Positions 6,083 through 12,765 of a stretch of DNA of 12,765 nucleotides are shown piece by piece; positions within the stretch are counted from its first letter, which is position 1, and every line of letters starts with the position of its first letter. Both the position numbers and the translations under genes were made by a program. Source of the DNA: an uncultured Bacteroidales bacterium. Lineage in GTDB: Bacteria > Bacteroidota > Bacteroidia > Bacteroidales > UBA932. Below the pieces are notes generated by a model. It was not told where the DNA came from and ran no database searches. It worked only from the letters and a program-made list of their open reading frames with translations. The DNA is taken from assembly GCA_945983015.1 (NCBI GenBank), contig CAMFSN010000043.1, positions 1 through 12,765 on the forward strand, read 5' to 3'.

Positions 6083-6688
6083 ATGAACACTTGTATCAAA
6101 TTCATTTTAGTAGCAGGAGTCGCCTTGTCGTCACTATGCTCCTGCAGCAGAAATAGTTGGAGTAAAGAGGAAAGAAAGTTGATTGAGGGCAGCGGCGAGC
6201 TTATGCGGGTCCTTACCATAGATAATCCGGAAGATTCACTCATCCTCAGACAAAGTTGCAAGGATATCCCTCTCTCGGAATTGACAAGTGATCTTTATGA
6301 ACTTCTATCTGCAAAGATGGTGGCCACAGTCTGCTCTCCGGAACAAGACGGCGTGGGAATTGCCGGACCTCAGGTGGGCATTTTAAGAAGAATCGTGGCA
6401 GTTCAAAGATTTGACAAAGAAGGGGAACCCTTCATCGTGTATCCAAACATCAGGATCACTGCTCTGAGAGGAGACAAAATCATCAGCAAGGAAGGCTGCC
6501 TTAGTGTTCCTAATTGTAGAGGAGAAGTCCTTAGATATCCTGAAGTGGAAATCACTTACTCACTTCCTGCCGACAGGAACAAAGCAGCACGAGACACCAC
6601 GGAGAACATTTCCGGATTCAGTGCCATCATCTTCCAGCACGAATGCGATCACCTGGACGGAATCCTATATATTGACAAATTATATTAA
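6083..6688 (+). CDS. Peptide deformylase family protein with a lipoprotein signal peptide
   Basis: A 201-residue product. Deformylases remove the formyl group from N-terminal Met. All three family motifs are present: GVGIAGPQ (90-97; usually GxGxAAPQ), EGCLS (137-141) and HECDH (186-190). Metal ligands Cys139, His186 and His190 and the catalytic Glu187 are therefore intact. Unusually, the protein begins with a hydrophobic stretch ending in LCSC, a lipobox with Cys21 as the likely lipidated residue. About 60 residues then precede the deformylase core. This suggests an exported, membrane-anchored enzyme, where formylated chains should no longer be the main substrate. A cytoplasmic housekeeping Def is presumably encoded elsewhere. 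Start 6083 is preferred over 6032 because it places the signal at the N-terminus. queH follows after 29 bases. Confidence 0.85.
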   Translation: MNTCIKFILVAGVALSSLCSCSRNSWSKEERKLIEGSGELMRVLTIDNPEDSLILRQSCKDIPLSELTSDLYELLSAKMVATVCSPEQDGVGIAGPQVGILRRIVAVQRFDKEGEPFIVYPNIRITALRGDKIISKEGCLSVPNCRGEVLRYPEVEITYSLPADRNKAARDTTENISGFSAIIFQHECDHLDGILYIDKLY

Positions 6689-6717
6689 ACGTATTTCTTT
6701 TTGTAACTTAGCAGTAT

Positions 6718-7296
6718 ATGAACAAAGAGGTATCAAAAATCCTTCTGCCCGTGGAGGGAAAGGTGCTGCTGCATTGCTGCTGTGCCCCCTGCTCTTCAGC
6801 CATACTGGAGTGTATGAAGGCCAATGCTCTGGATGTTACAGTATTCTTTTCGAATTCGAACATTTTCCCAGTCGAAGAATATGAGATCAGGAAGCGGGAA
6901 TTGATAAGATACTGCGAAAGCATGGGAGTGGAATATGTAGAAGACAGCTACGAGCACGAGGATTGGCTTGAAAAAGTAGGCAGGGGGAGAGAAGACTGCA
7001 CCGAGAGAGGCCCGCGCTGCCTGGAATGTTTCAAATACAGACTGAAACGAGCAGCAGAGTACGGAGAAAAGCAGGGATGCAAGTTACTCACGACGACATT
7101 GGCCTCGTCCAGATGGAAAAGCCTGGAGCAGATAAACGAGGCTGGCAAGCAGGCCGTGGAGGGAAAGCAGATACAGTGGTGGGATATGAATTGGCGTAAA
7201 GGAGGGTTACAAGAAAGACGCTGCGAACTGATAAAGGAACTGGGCTTTTACAACCAAACTTTCTGCGGCTGCGAGTTCTCTCAAAACTTGAAGTGA
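6718..7296 (+). CDS. queH: Epoxyqueuosine reductase QueH
   Basis: A 192-residue protein of the DUF208/QueH family, which reduces epoxyqueuosine to queuosine in tRNA, the last step of queuosine synthesis. It is a non-homologous replacement for the cobalamin-dependent QueG. Visible conserved cysteines are the HCCCAPCS block (C20-C22, C25), CLEC (C101, C104) and FCGC (C183, C185); these hold the Fe-S cluster and a second metal site in the family. Length is normal. It lies 29 bases after the deformylase gene and is followed by ispE with a one-base gap, so it is likely co-transcribed. TAACTTAG at 6704-6711 is one base off a -7 box, so a separate weak promoter is possible. Confidence 0.93.
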   Translation: MNKEVSKILLPVEGKVLLHCCCAPCSSAILECMKANALDVTVFFSNSNIFPVEEYEIRKRELIRYCESMGVEYVEDSYEHEDWLEKVGRGREDCTERGPRCLECFKYRLKRAAEYGEKQGCKLLTTTLASSRWKSLEQINEAGKQAVEGKQIQWWDMNWRKGGLQERRCELIKELGFYNQTFCGCEFSQNLK

Positions 7297-7297
7297 T

Positions 7298-8065
7298 ATG
7301 ATTTTATACCCTAATGCGAAAATAAACCTGGGACTGAATGTGATCCGGAAAAGAGAAGATGGATTTCACGAACTCCAGACCCTGTTTTACCCTGTAAAAA
7401 GTCTCTTCGACATTCTCGATATAGAGAAAAGTGAAAGATTCAGCATAGAGATAGAAGGAGCTGATTGGCCTGCTGAAAAGGATCTATGTGCGAAGGCCTT
7501 CCACCTGATGCAGGAAAGGTACGGCATAGGGGAGGTTAGAATCCGCTTGAAAAAGCAGATACCGACAGGAGCCGGACTGGGCGGAGGCTCAGCAGACTGC
7601 GCATTTACGATCAAGGCCTTAAACGAGCTGTTCGAATTGGGATTGGCCGAAAAGGAGATGGAGGAAGTGGCGGGGATGCTGGGCTCGGACTGCGCCTTCT
7701 TTATTAAAAACCGCCCGCAGTGGGGAGAAGGCAGGGGCGAGATTCTTAGCGACGCGCAGGACTATCTGAAAGATTACGAGATAGTGGTGGAGATGCCTCA
7801 AGGCGAAAAAGTGAGCACCGCGCAGGCTTACAGTAAGATAAAGCCGAGACAAAAAAGCCCTTCAGTCAGAGATATTCTAAGCCTGCGAAAGCCTGAAGAA
7901 TGGAAAGACCTGCTGGAGAATGACTTTGAAGAAAGTGTATTCCCTGAACACCCTAAGATAGCGCAGCTGAAGGAAAAAATGTATGAAAAGGGAGCCGTCT
8001 ATGCCTCGATGAGTGGCAGCGGAGCGGCAGTGTTCGGGATTTTTAGTAAATTAGCGGAAAAATAA
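7298..8065 (+). CDS. ispE: 4-diphosphocytidyl-2-C-methyl-D-erythritol kinase IspE
   Basis: A 255-residue GHMP-family kinase of the non-mevalonate (MEP) isoprenoid pathway. It phosphorylates the 2-OH of CDP-methylerythritol using ATP. Seen: N-terminal NAKINLGL with catalytic-type Lys8, the ATP-binding loop PTGAGLGGGSAD at 89-100, Asp131 in LGSDCAFF, and the C-terminal MSGSGAAVF motif. Length is at the short end of normal. It starts one base after the queH stop and ends six bases before a small membrane protein gene, in an operon-like arrangement. Confidence 0.95.
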   Translation: MILYPNAKINLGLNVIRKREDGFHELQTLFYPVKSLFDILDIEKSERFSIEIEGADWPAEKDLCAKAFHLMQERYGIGEVRIRLKKQIPTGAGLGGGSADCAFTIKALNELFELGLAEKEMEEVAGMLGSDCAFFIKNRPQWGEGRGEILSDAQDYLKDYEIVVEMPQGEKVSTAQAYSKIKPRQKSPSVRDILSLRKPEEWKDLLENDFEESVFPEHPKIAQLKEKMYEKGAVYASMSGSGAAVFGIFSKLAEK

Positions 8066-8071
8066 ACCCTT

Positions 8072-8275
8072 ATGATTTTTATCTTGATCTACCTCTCAGG
8101 GTGGATAGCCGATATGTTTCTCTTTAAGGAGATTTTCGACAGAAAGGAACTGAATTTCTGGAAGAAGATTCTCCTCTGCTTAGCTTTACTGCTTTGCAGC
8201 TGGATAGGATACTTTGTATATATTCTGGCACTCAGATATTTTCTGGACAGAGCCCTGAAAAAGAAGTATCAGTAA
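8072..8275 (+). CDS. Small two-helix membrane protein, 67 aa, unknown
   Basis: Reads MIFILIYLSGWIADMFLF, then a charged loop (DRKELNFWKK), then a second hydrophobic helix (ILLCLALLLCSWIGYFVYI) and a basic tail ending KKKYQ. The start lies six bases after the ispE stop. The tight spacing, clean hydrophobic/charged layout and ATG start support a real gene. The last seven bases overlap the end of rimM on the other strand. I do not recognise the family. It may be a small inner-membrane protein of the phospholipase-D-nuclease N-terminal or 'two-TM' type often seen in Bacteroidota, but that is a guess. Confidence 0.6.
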   Translation: MIFILIYLSGWIADMFLFKEIFDRKELNFWKKILLCLALLLCSWIGYFVYILALRYFLDRALKKKYQ

Positions 8276-8748
8276 AGCCCCTCGGGCAGATCCAAGGACA
8301 AGACCCCGTCCTGAGCACTTAGAATGAAGTCCTCGTGAAGAGGAATCAACAGAGTCCCTGAAGCCGTCTCGACATTCAGACAAAGATTCCCAGGGATAGG
8401 TTCCAGTAAAGCGGCCAATCCTATCTGACGGCCTTTATCCAGCACCTTCCAGCCCTCAAAATAATCCATCGGGAGTTCCCCTTCGCTGAAATCCTCCGCT
8501 TCCGCATCCAGATACAAGTCTTTACCCACCACTTCCTCGGCATCTTTCAAGGATTCTATGTCAGTGAGACTTAGTATGAATCTGTTCTGCCCTCTCTGGC
8601 TGCAGGCGGAGATAAAATAAGGAACCGGCAATCCATCGAAATAGATGAACACCGGTTCTTCGATTTCTCGAAGATCGAAGTCAGGAGAACTCACGAGCAA
8701 TCCCCCTTCGACCCCGTTCGATTTAAGGATTTTCGCTATTCGAAGCAT
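8269..8748 (-). CDS. rimM: Ribosome maturation factor RimM
   Basis: A 159-residue protein that binds uS19 and the 30S head during 16S rRNA maturation. The N-terminus (LRIAKILKSNGVEGGLLV) matches the RimM barrel; the GWKVLDKGRQIG and GTLLIPLHEDFI segments match the PRC-barrel domain. It is translationally coupled to rpsP: the rpsP stop and rimM start share a base in TAATG. The normal bacterial rpsP-rimM pairing supports the call. The expected next genes (trmD, rplS) are absent on this side; the operon meets a convergent gene. Confidence 0.92.
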   Translation of the reverse strand: MLRIAKILKSNGVEGGLLVSSPDFDLREIEEPVFIYFDGLPVPYFISACSQRGQNRFILSLTDIESLKDAEEVVGKDLYLDAEAEDFSEGELPMDYFEGWKVLDKGRQIGLAALLEPIPGNLCLNVETASGTLLIPLHEDFILSAQDGVLSLDLPEGLY

Positions 8749-9275
8749 TAAGCCTCCTCTGCAGGAGCCTCGCTCTGAGCGGCAGCCTCTGCCTCAGCAG
8801 CCTTAGCGGCTGCGAGCTCTGCGGCACGCTTGGCGATAGCCTCTTCCCTGGCAGCATTAACCTTAGCTTCCTCTGCGATAGCAGCGTTATGCTTAGCTAC
8901 AGCCTCGTTACGAAGGCCATTGACCTTAGCATCGATCTTAGCGTCGTGCTGTGCTTTCCAGTCGTTAAACTTCTTATCGGCAGCCTCCTGAGTAAGAGCA
9001 CCCTTGGCTACACCGCCATCGAGGTGATTACGAAGCAGAACACCCTCGTAAGAGAGGATTCTACGGCATACGAGACTAGGCTGAGCACCTACTTTAAGCC
9101 AAGCAAGAGCCCTGTCGAAGTTAAGGGTAATCGTAGCAGGATTAGTGTTAGGGTTATAAGAACCGATCTGCTCGATGTAACGACCATCACGTGGAGCACG
9201 TGTGTCTGCCACTACAATGTGGAAGAATGCGAAATTCTTCTTACCGTGGCGCTGAAGACGAATTTTAACAGCCAT
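8748..9275 (-). CDS. rpsP: Small ribosomal subunit protein bS16
   Basis: A 175-residue product. The first 80 or so residues are canonical bS16 (MAVKIRLQRHGKKNFAFFHI, DGRYIEQIGSYNP, LSYEGVLLRNHL). The remaining part is a charged, Ala/Glu/Lys-rich extension ending PAEEA, likely a long helix; enterobacterial bS16 stops at about 82 residues. Long tails like this are common in Bacteroidota. It has its own promoter at 9334-9365 and a roughly 50-base leader. Confidence 0.95.
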   Translation of the reverse strand: MAVKIRLQRHGKKNFAFFHIVVADTRAPRDGRYIEQIGSYNPNTNPATITLNFDRALAWLKVGAQPSLVCRRILSYEGVLLRNHLDGGVAKGALTQEAADKKFNDWKAQHDAKIDAKVNGLRNEAVAKHNAAIAEEAKVNAAREEAIAKRAAELAAAKAAEAEAAAQSEAPAEEA

Positions 9276-9313
9276 TGTGAATCTGTTTTAAAAATTAATA
9301 CTATGAGTTATGT

Positions 9314-9328
9314 GCTCTTCTCGAGAGC
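9314..9328 (-). promoter_or_regulatory. Small hairpin at the predicted 5' end of the rpsP-rimM mRNA
   Basis: GCTCT (9314-9318) pairs with AGAGC (9324-9328) around a 5-base loop. The predicted start is about 9327, so the stem would form at or very near the mRNA 5' end. It may protect the transcript or play a part in autoregulation; there is no direct evidence for either. Confidence 0.35.
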
Positions 9329-9333
9329 GGGTG

Positions 9334-9365
9334 CAAAGATAGAAATTTATAAGATAAAACGCAAA
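9334..9365 (-). promoter_or_regulatory. Bacteroidota-type promoter for rpsP-rimM
   Basis: On the minus strand: -33 box TTTG (9362-9365), 20-base spacer, -7 box TATCTTTG (9334-9341), matching TTTG-N19/21-TAnnTTTG. It overlaps the final codons of sufD (stop at 9347-9349), so ribosomal gene expression is set apart from the suf operon without an intergenic gap. Confidence 0.8.
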
Positions 9366-9934
9366 TCCTCCTCTCCCAGTCTTTCCAGTACAGGTGAAAG
9401 GAAAGATCTGATCTGAAGCTCTCGGGCCGTAGCCTCATCTATCCCCCTGGAACGCATATAGAACTGCTCCTCTTCACTTAGCGAACCGATAGTCGAACCG
9501 TGCGAGCAGACCACGTCGTCCGCGTAAATCTCCAGCTGCGGCGAAGACTGCACCAGGGCATCCCCCGACAGCAGCAGGGAATGATTCTCCTGCAAGGCCT
9601 GAGTCTTCTGCGCCCCTGCGGCCACATACACCAGCCCATCGAAACTCAGCCTCGATTTTCCATCGGCCAATCCTTTAAATAACTGAGTGGACTTACAGTT
9701 TCCCACCAGATGCCTGACATTGATGCGAAAATCGACCTTCTGCTCCCCTTCACACAAATATATGCCGGCCAAGTCCAACTCGGCCCCTTCTCCGCAAAGC
9801 TCTATGCAGATATCGAAACTCCCGCTTACCCCACGGGGCGCCAGCAAAGTGGCCTTCAGCCTCTGACCAGAGGCCAATTTAAACGTAGAAGGACATTCGT
9901 CCCTTCCCAGGACATATATCAGTTCCCTATCCAT
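9347..9934 (-). CDS. sufD: Short SufD-like Fe-S scaffold protein (C-terminal half only)
   Basis: A 195-residue product matching the C-terminal beta-helix and helical tail of SufD: GEGAELDLAGIYL, a conserved H-x5-CKSTQLFKG, AQKTQALQENHSLLLS, PQLEIYADDV-CSHGSTIG (143-150) and FYMRSRGI. The conserved His of CSHG (His145), important for cluster assembly in SufBCD, is present. Typical SufD proteins are about 400-450 residues; the N-terminal domain is missing. It is not simply a truncation at this locus, because sufC abuts it directly. The ATG at 9934 is chosen; it overlaps the sufC stop by eight bases (ATGGATAG). A TTG at 9961 would overlap sufC much further. Confidence 0.88.
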   Translation of the reverse strand: MDRELIYVLGRDECPSTFKLASGQRLKATLLAPRGVSGSFDICIELCGEGAELDLAGIYLCEGEQKVDFRINVRHLVGNCKSTQLFKGLADGKSRLSFDGLVYVAAGAQKTQALQENHSLLLSGDALVQSSPQLEIYADDVVCSHGSTIGSLSEEEQFYMRSRGIDEATARELQIRSFLSPVLERLGEEDLRFIL

Positions 9935-10679
9935 CGATACCTTCGAATCCTGAGGCCTCAATCTGAGAGACGAGCTCCCTTCCGGCCGTTTTTACTATTA
10001 CTCCATTCTTCAGGACGTGAACCACATCCGGAACGATATACTCCAGGAGTTTATGATAATGGGTGATGATGATGGATGCGTTCTGAGGGCTACGAAGAGT
10101 ATTCACACCACCAGCCACAATCTTAAGGGCATCCACGTCCAGACCGCTATCCGTCTCATCCAGTATGGAGAGAACAGGCTCCAGCATAGCCATCTGGAAG
10201 ATCTCGCAGCGTTTTTTCTCCCCTCCCGAAAAGCCCACATTCACATCCCTTTTTGCCAAGTCAGGACGCATCTGAACCAAAGCCATTTTCTCCTTCAAAA
10301 GCTTCAGAAATTCGGCAGGGCTGAGTTCAGGCAAGCCCTGAGCCTTCCTTTTGGAGGCAAGAGCCGCCTTCATAAAATTCACGAGGCTCACCCCAGGGAT
10401 TTCTATCGGATACTGAAAACTAAGGAAAAGTCCCAGCCAAGCCCTCTGCTCGGGACTTAGCGAAAGCAGGTCCTGCCCTCTGAAAAGGACAGAGCCCTCA
10501 GTTACTTCATAGCCAGGTTTTCCCGTAAGCACGGCTCCCAGGGTGGATTTGCCAGCTCCGTTAGGCCCCATAATGGCGTGAACCTCCCCTTCCCTGATAC
10601 AAAGATCCACTCCGTGGAGTATCTCCTTGCCTTCCACACAGGCCTTCAGCCCCTTAATATCCAAAAGTACTTCACTCAT
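9927..10679 (-). CDS. sufC: Fe-S cluster assembly ATPase SufC
   Basis: A 250-residue ABC-type ATPase that binds SufB and SufD and drives cluster assembly in the SUF system. Motifs: Walker A GPNGAGKST (38-46), Q-loop FLSFQYP (about 85-91), signature FSGGEKKR (150-157), Walker B SILDETDSGLD (171-181) and H-loop ITHYH with His207. Length is typical. It lies three bases after pnuC and overlaps sufD by eight bases. Confidence 0.96.
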   Translation of the reverse strand: MSEVLLDIKGLKACVEGKEILHGVDLCIREGEVHAIMGPNGAGKSTLGAVLTGKPGYEVTEGSVLFRGQDLLSLSPEQRAWLGLFLSFQYPIEIPGVSLVNFMKAALASKRKAQGLPELSPAEFLKLLKEKMALVQMRPDLAKRDVNVGFSGGEKKRCEIFQMAMLEPVLSILDETDSGLDVDALKIVAGGVNTLRSPQNASIIITHYHKLLEYIVPDVVHVLKNGVIVKTAGRELVSQIEASGFEGIDG

Positions 10680-10682
10680 AAA

Positions 10683-11267
10683 CTATTCCCCTTTATTATA
10701 GGTCTTCTTCCAAGAGATCAAAGACCAGATTCCATTAACAAGATACAAAGCACAGATAATAGGCATAAAGACATGTCCCACCTTGATATGCAGAATTATC
10801 TGAGTCACATTAACCACCAGCCAAGCTATCCAGCAATCCCACTTCTTCATGGCCGAGAGCAACTGGGCCAGAAGGATCAAAGAGGTCACGCAGGCATCCA
10901 AATAAGGCACTGGGTCTCCCAGGGCCATCACATCCAGAAACCAGCCCCAGAGTCCGGCCAGCACGAAGACCGACACTATCACCAGAATCCTCTGCGGCCA
11001 GGTCAGAGTGCTGACTTTCAGCTTTTTATTATCCTTCGCAGACTCCTCCTCCTTTTTAGGATGCGTCCACCTCCAATGCCCATAGACATTGATACACAGC
11101 GAAATGGGCTGAAGGAACAAATTGGCATACAGATGCTTGTTCCAAAACAGGAGGCCTAAGGCAAGAGTATAAAGATAACCCACCCAGAAATTGTATTTAC
11201 TGTTTCTTCCGGCCAAAAACACACAACTTAGGCCTAAAACAGAAGATATGATATCCAAATAATTCAT
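10683..11267 (-). CDS. pnuC: Nicotinamide riboside transporter PnuC family protein
   Basis: A 194-residue membrane protein with about seven hydrophobic segments. PnuC imports nicotinamide riboside for NAD synthesis. Features matching the family: an N-terminal LGLSCVFLAGRNSKYNFWVG segment, INVYGHWRWTH in the middle, and the pair LLSAMKKWDCWIAWLVVN and ALYLVNGIWSLISWKK at the end. The loop PKKEEESAKDNKK is a charged cytoplasmic insertion. It sits between sufB (five bases) and sufC (three bases), an unusual place for a vitamin transporter but clearly co-transcribed. Substrate could differ, since relatives carry other vitamins (for example thiamine-type PnuT). Confidence 0.85.
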   Translation of the reverse strand: MNYLDIISSVLGLSCVFLAGRNSKYNFWVGYLYTLALGLLFWNKHLYANLFLQPISLCINVYGHWRWTHPKKEEESAKDNKKLKVSTLTWPQRILVIVSVFVLAGLWGWFLDVMALGDPVPYLDACVTSLILLAQLLSAMKKWDCWIAWLVVNVTQIILHIKVGHVFMPIICALYLVNGIWSLISWKKTYNKGE

Positions 11268-11272
11268 AACGC

Positions 11273-12718
11273 TTAACCTACTGTTCCTTCAAGTGAGATA
11301 GATAGGAGTTTCTGGGCCTCCACGGCGAACTCCATTGGCAATCTCTGAAGCACATCCTTAGCATATCCGTTCACGATAAGTCCCACAGCTTCTTCGGGGT
11401 CGATTCCTCTTTGATTACAGTAAAAGAGCTGCTCTTCACTAATCTTCGAGGTGGTCGCCTCGTGTTCCACCACTGCACTCGGATTATAACTCCTGATAAC
11501 AGGAAAAGTGTGGGCTCCGCACTTGGATCCTATCAGAAGGGAATCGCACTGGGAATAATTGCGGGCCCCGTCAGCCCCCTTTCCCATCTGCACCAATCCC
11601 CTGTAGGAATTCTCACTGTGTCCCGCACTGATACCCTTGGAGACGATTCGGCTCTTAGTGTTCTTTCCTATATGCAGCATCTTGGTTCCTGTATCAGCCA
11701 TCTGATAGTTATTCGTCAGGGCCACGCTGTAGAATTCCGAAGAGCTGTCATCGCCCTTCAATATGGTAGAAGGATATTTCCAGGTGATGGCGGAGCCGGT
11801 TTCCACCTGGGTCCAACTCAGATGCGAACCCTTCCCCTTACAGATTCCACGCTTGGTGACCAAGTTCAGAATGCCTCCTCTCCCCTGGGCATCGCCCGGA
11901 TACCAGTTCTGCACTGTGCTGTACTTCACATCCGCGCCGGCCTCAACCACTATCTCTACCACTGCGGCGTGCAACTGGTTCTCATCCCTCATAGGGGCGG
12001 TGCATCCCTCCATATAGCTGAGACTGGAACCCTCGTCCGCCACGATAAGAGTGCGTTCGAATTGGCCCGTACCACTCGCATTAATACGGAAATAGCTCGA
12101 CAAATCCATAGGGCACTTCACGCCTTTGGGGATATAGCAGAAAGAGCCATCCGAAAAGACTGCACTGTTCAGGGCCGCATAGAAATTGTCCCCGACAGGC
12201 ACCACGCTCGCCAGATACTTTCGCACCAAGTCCGGATAATCCCTCACCGCCTCTGAAAAGGAACAGAATATGATTCCTTTCTCTGCCAATGCGCTCTTGA
12301 ATGTCGTAGCCACGCTCACGGAGTCAAACACTGCGTCCACCGCCACATTGGAGCGACCCTTACCTGCCAGAAAGTCCCTCTCCTTCAAAGGAATGCCAAG
12401 TTTATCAAAGGTCTTCTCCAACTCCGGATCTATATCTCCCGATGCCTCTGCGGAAGATTTGGGGGCGGCATAATATACTATGTCCTGGAAATCTATCTCC
12501 GGAAGCCTCAGATGCCCCCAAGTGGGAGGGTTCATACTCTGCCACTTTCTGAAAGCCTCCAAGCGGAAGTCCAGAAGCCATTCCGGCTCCCGTTTCCGCT
12601 CAGAAATCATACGGATAATATCTTCAGAAAGCCCTTTCGGGACAAATTCCTGCTCTATATCCGTAACAAAACCTTCCTTATATTCTTTAGAAGTTAATTC
12701 TTTAAGCTCTTCATTCAT
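11273..12718 (-). CDS. sufB: Fe-S cluster assembly scaffold SufB
   Basis: A 481-residue product, near the usual 480-495. SufB is the scaffold subunit on which the cluster forms. Seen: YKEGFVTDIEQEFVPKGL and EPEWLLDFRLEAFRKW near the N-terminus, YIPKGVKCPMDLSSYFRIN, GQFERTLIVAD, EGCTAPMRDENQLHAAVVE, GSKCGAHTFP with Cys400 (the conserved cluster-assembly Cys), and VEHEATTSKISEEQLFYCNQRGI. The start is the ATG at 12718. An in-frame ATG at 12748 adds ten residues (MGSEMCIRDR), but those come from sequencing adapter. The contig ends here, so the promoter and any upstream suf gene or regulator are not visible. Confidence 0.95.
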   Translation of the reverse strand: MNEELKELTSKEYKEGFVTDIEQEFVPKGLSEDIIRMISERKREPEWLLDFRLEAFRKWQSMNPPTWGHLRLPEIDFQDIVYYAAPKSSAEASGDIDPELEKTFDKLGIPLKERDFLAGKGRSNVAVDAVFDSVSVATTFKSALAEKGIIFCSFSEAVRDYPDLVRKYLASVVPVGDNFYAALNSAVFSDGSFCYIPKGVKCPMDLSSYFRINASGTGQFERTLIVADEGSSLSYMEGCTAPMRDENQLHAAVVEIVVEAGADVKYSTVQNWYPGDAQGRGGILNLVTKRGICKGKGSHLSWTQVETGSAITWKYPSTILKGDDSSSEFYSVALTNNYQMADTGTKMLHIGKNTKSRIVSKGISAGHSENSYRGLVQMGKGADGARNYSQCDSLLIGSKCGAHTFPVIRSYNPSAVVEHEATTSKISEEQLFYCNQRGIDPEEAVGLIVNGYAKDVLQRLPMEFAVEAQKLLSISLEGTVG

Positions 12719-12719
12719 T

Positions 12720-12765
12720 CTGTCTCTTATACACATCTCCGAGCCCACGAGACGGACTCCTATCT
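12720..12765. other. Nextera sequencing adapter left on the contig end (artefact)
   Basis: CTGTCTCTTATACACATCT at 12720-12738 is the Tn5 mosaic end used in Nextera libraries. It is followed by CCGAGCCCACGAGAC (12739-12753), the rest of the transposase adapter, then GGACTCCT (12754-12761), which matches i7 index N705, and ATCT, the start of the flow-cell arm. None of this is genomic. Confidence 0.97.

Noticed and set aside
6672..6711. TTGACA at about 6672 or TAACTTAG at 6704 as a promoter for queH
   Set aside because: TTGACA is a proteobacterial-type box inside the deformylase coding end, and the -7-like sequence has a mismatch and no TTTG at the right distance.
11411..12256. A 281-codon plus-strand frame antisense to sufB
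   Set aside because: sufB matches its family throughout on the other strand; the antisense frame shows no recognisable domain and is expected from codon bias.
12719..12748. Ten-residue N-terminal extension of SufB
   Set aside because: These codons lie in sequencing adapter, not genomic DNA.
1..12765. CRISPR arrays, tRNA or rRNA genes, insertion-sequence ends
   Set aside because: I saw no short spaced direct repeats, cloverleaf-like segments, rRNA-like sequence, transposase motifs or paired terminal inverted repeats.

Overview
The window looks like a metagenomic or draft-genome contig from a member of the Bacteroidales (phylum Bacteroidota). The grounds are two promoters that fit the Bacteroidota consensus TTTG-N19/20-TAnnTTTG, a Big2/FISUMP surface lipoprotein, a long Ala/Glu-tailed bS16, and overall gene content. 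I could not run any search, so family names rest on motifs read by eye.

Left part (1-4571, plus strand) is accessory DNA. It starts with an AT-rich gene of unknown function. A short stretch follows that resembles the C-terminus of that same protein. Then comes a large lipoprotein (812-3436) with four 86-residue Big2 repeats, about three Fn3-like domains and a C-terminal FISUMP/C-type-lectin-like domain. The last 45 codons have the hallmarks of a diversity-generating retroelement (DGR) variable region: many NNC codons that can be derived from AAC by adenine mutagenesis, next to an invariant SVRPV end, with two strong hairpins just after the stop. The next 600 bases hold a gene broken by about three frameshifts, whose C-terminal part reads like a four-helix-bundle Avd-type DGR accessory protein. 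No reverse transcriptase or template repeat is present, so this looks like a decayed DGR cassette or an orphan target served in trans. An unrecognised 178-182 aa gene follows.

Middle part: an AAA/DUF234 ATPase on the minus strand with a clear promoter (4568-5994), then a plus-strand run of genes: a lipoprotein-type peptide deformylase, queH (queuosine synthesis), ispE (isoprenoid synthesis) and a tiny two-helix membrane protein (6083-8275). Gene pairs meet tail to tail with overlapping stop codons at 4568-4571 and 8269-8275, leaving no room for ordinary terminators between them.

Right part (8269-12718, minus strand) is housekeeping. Reading in the direction of transcription: sufB, pnuC, sufC and a half-length sufD (Fe-S cluster assembly with a nicotinamide riboside transporter gene embedded), then a new promoter inside the end of sufD driving rpsP and rimM. 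The final 46 bases (12720-12765) are not biological: they are the Nextera transposase adapter plus index, left on the contig end, and they add ten false residues to the SufB reading frame.
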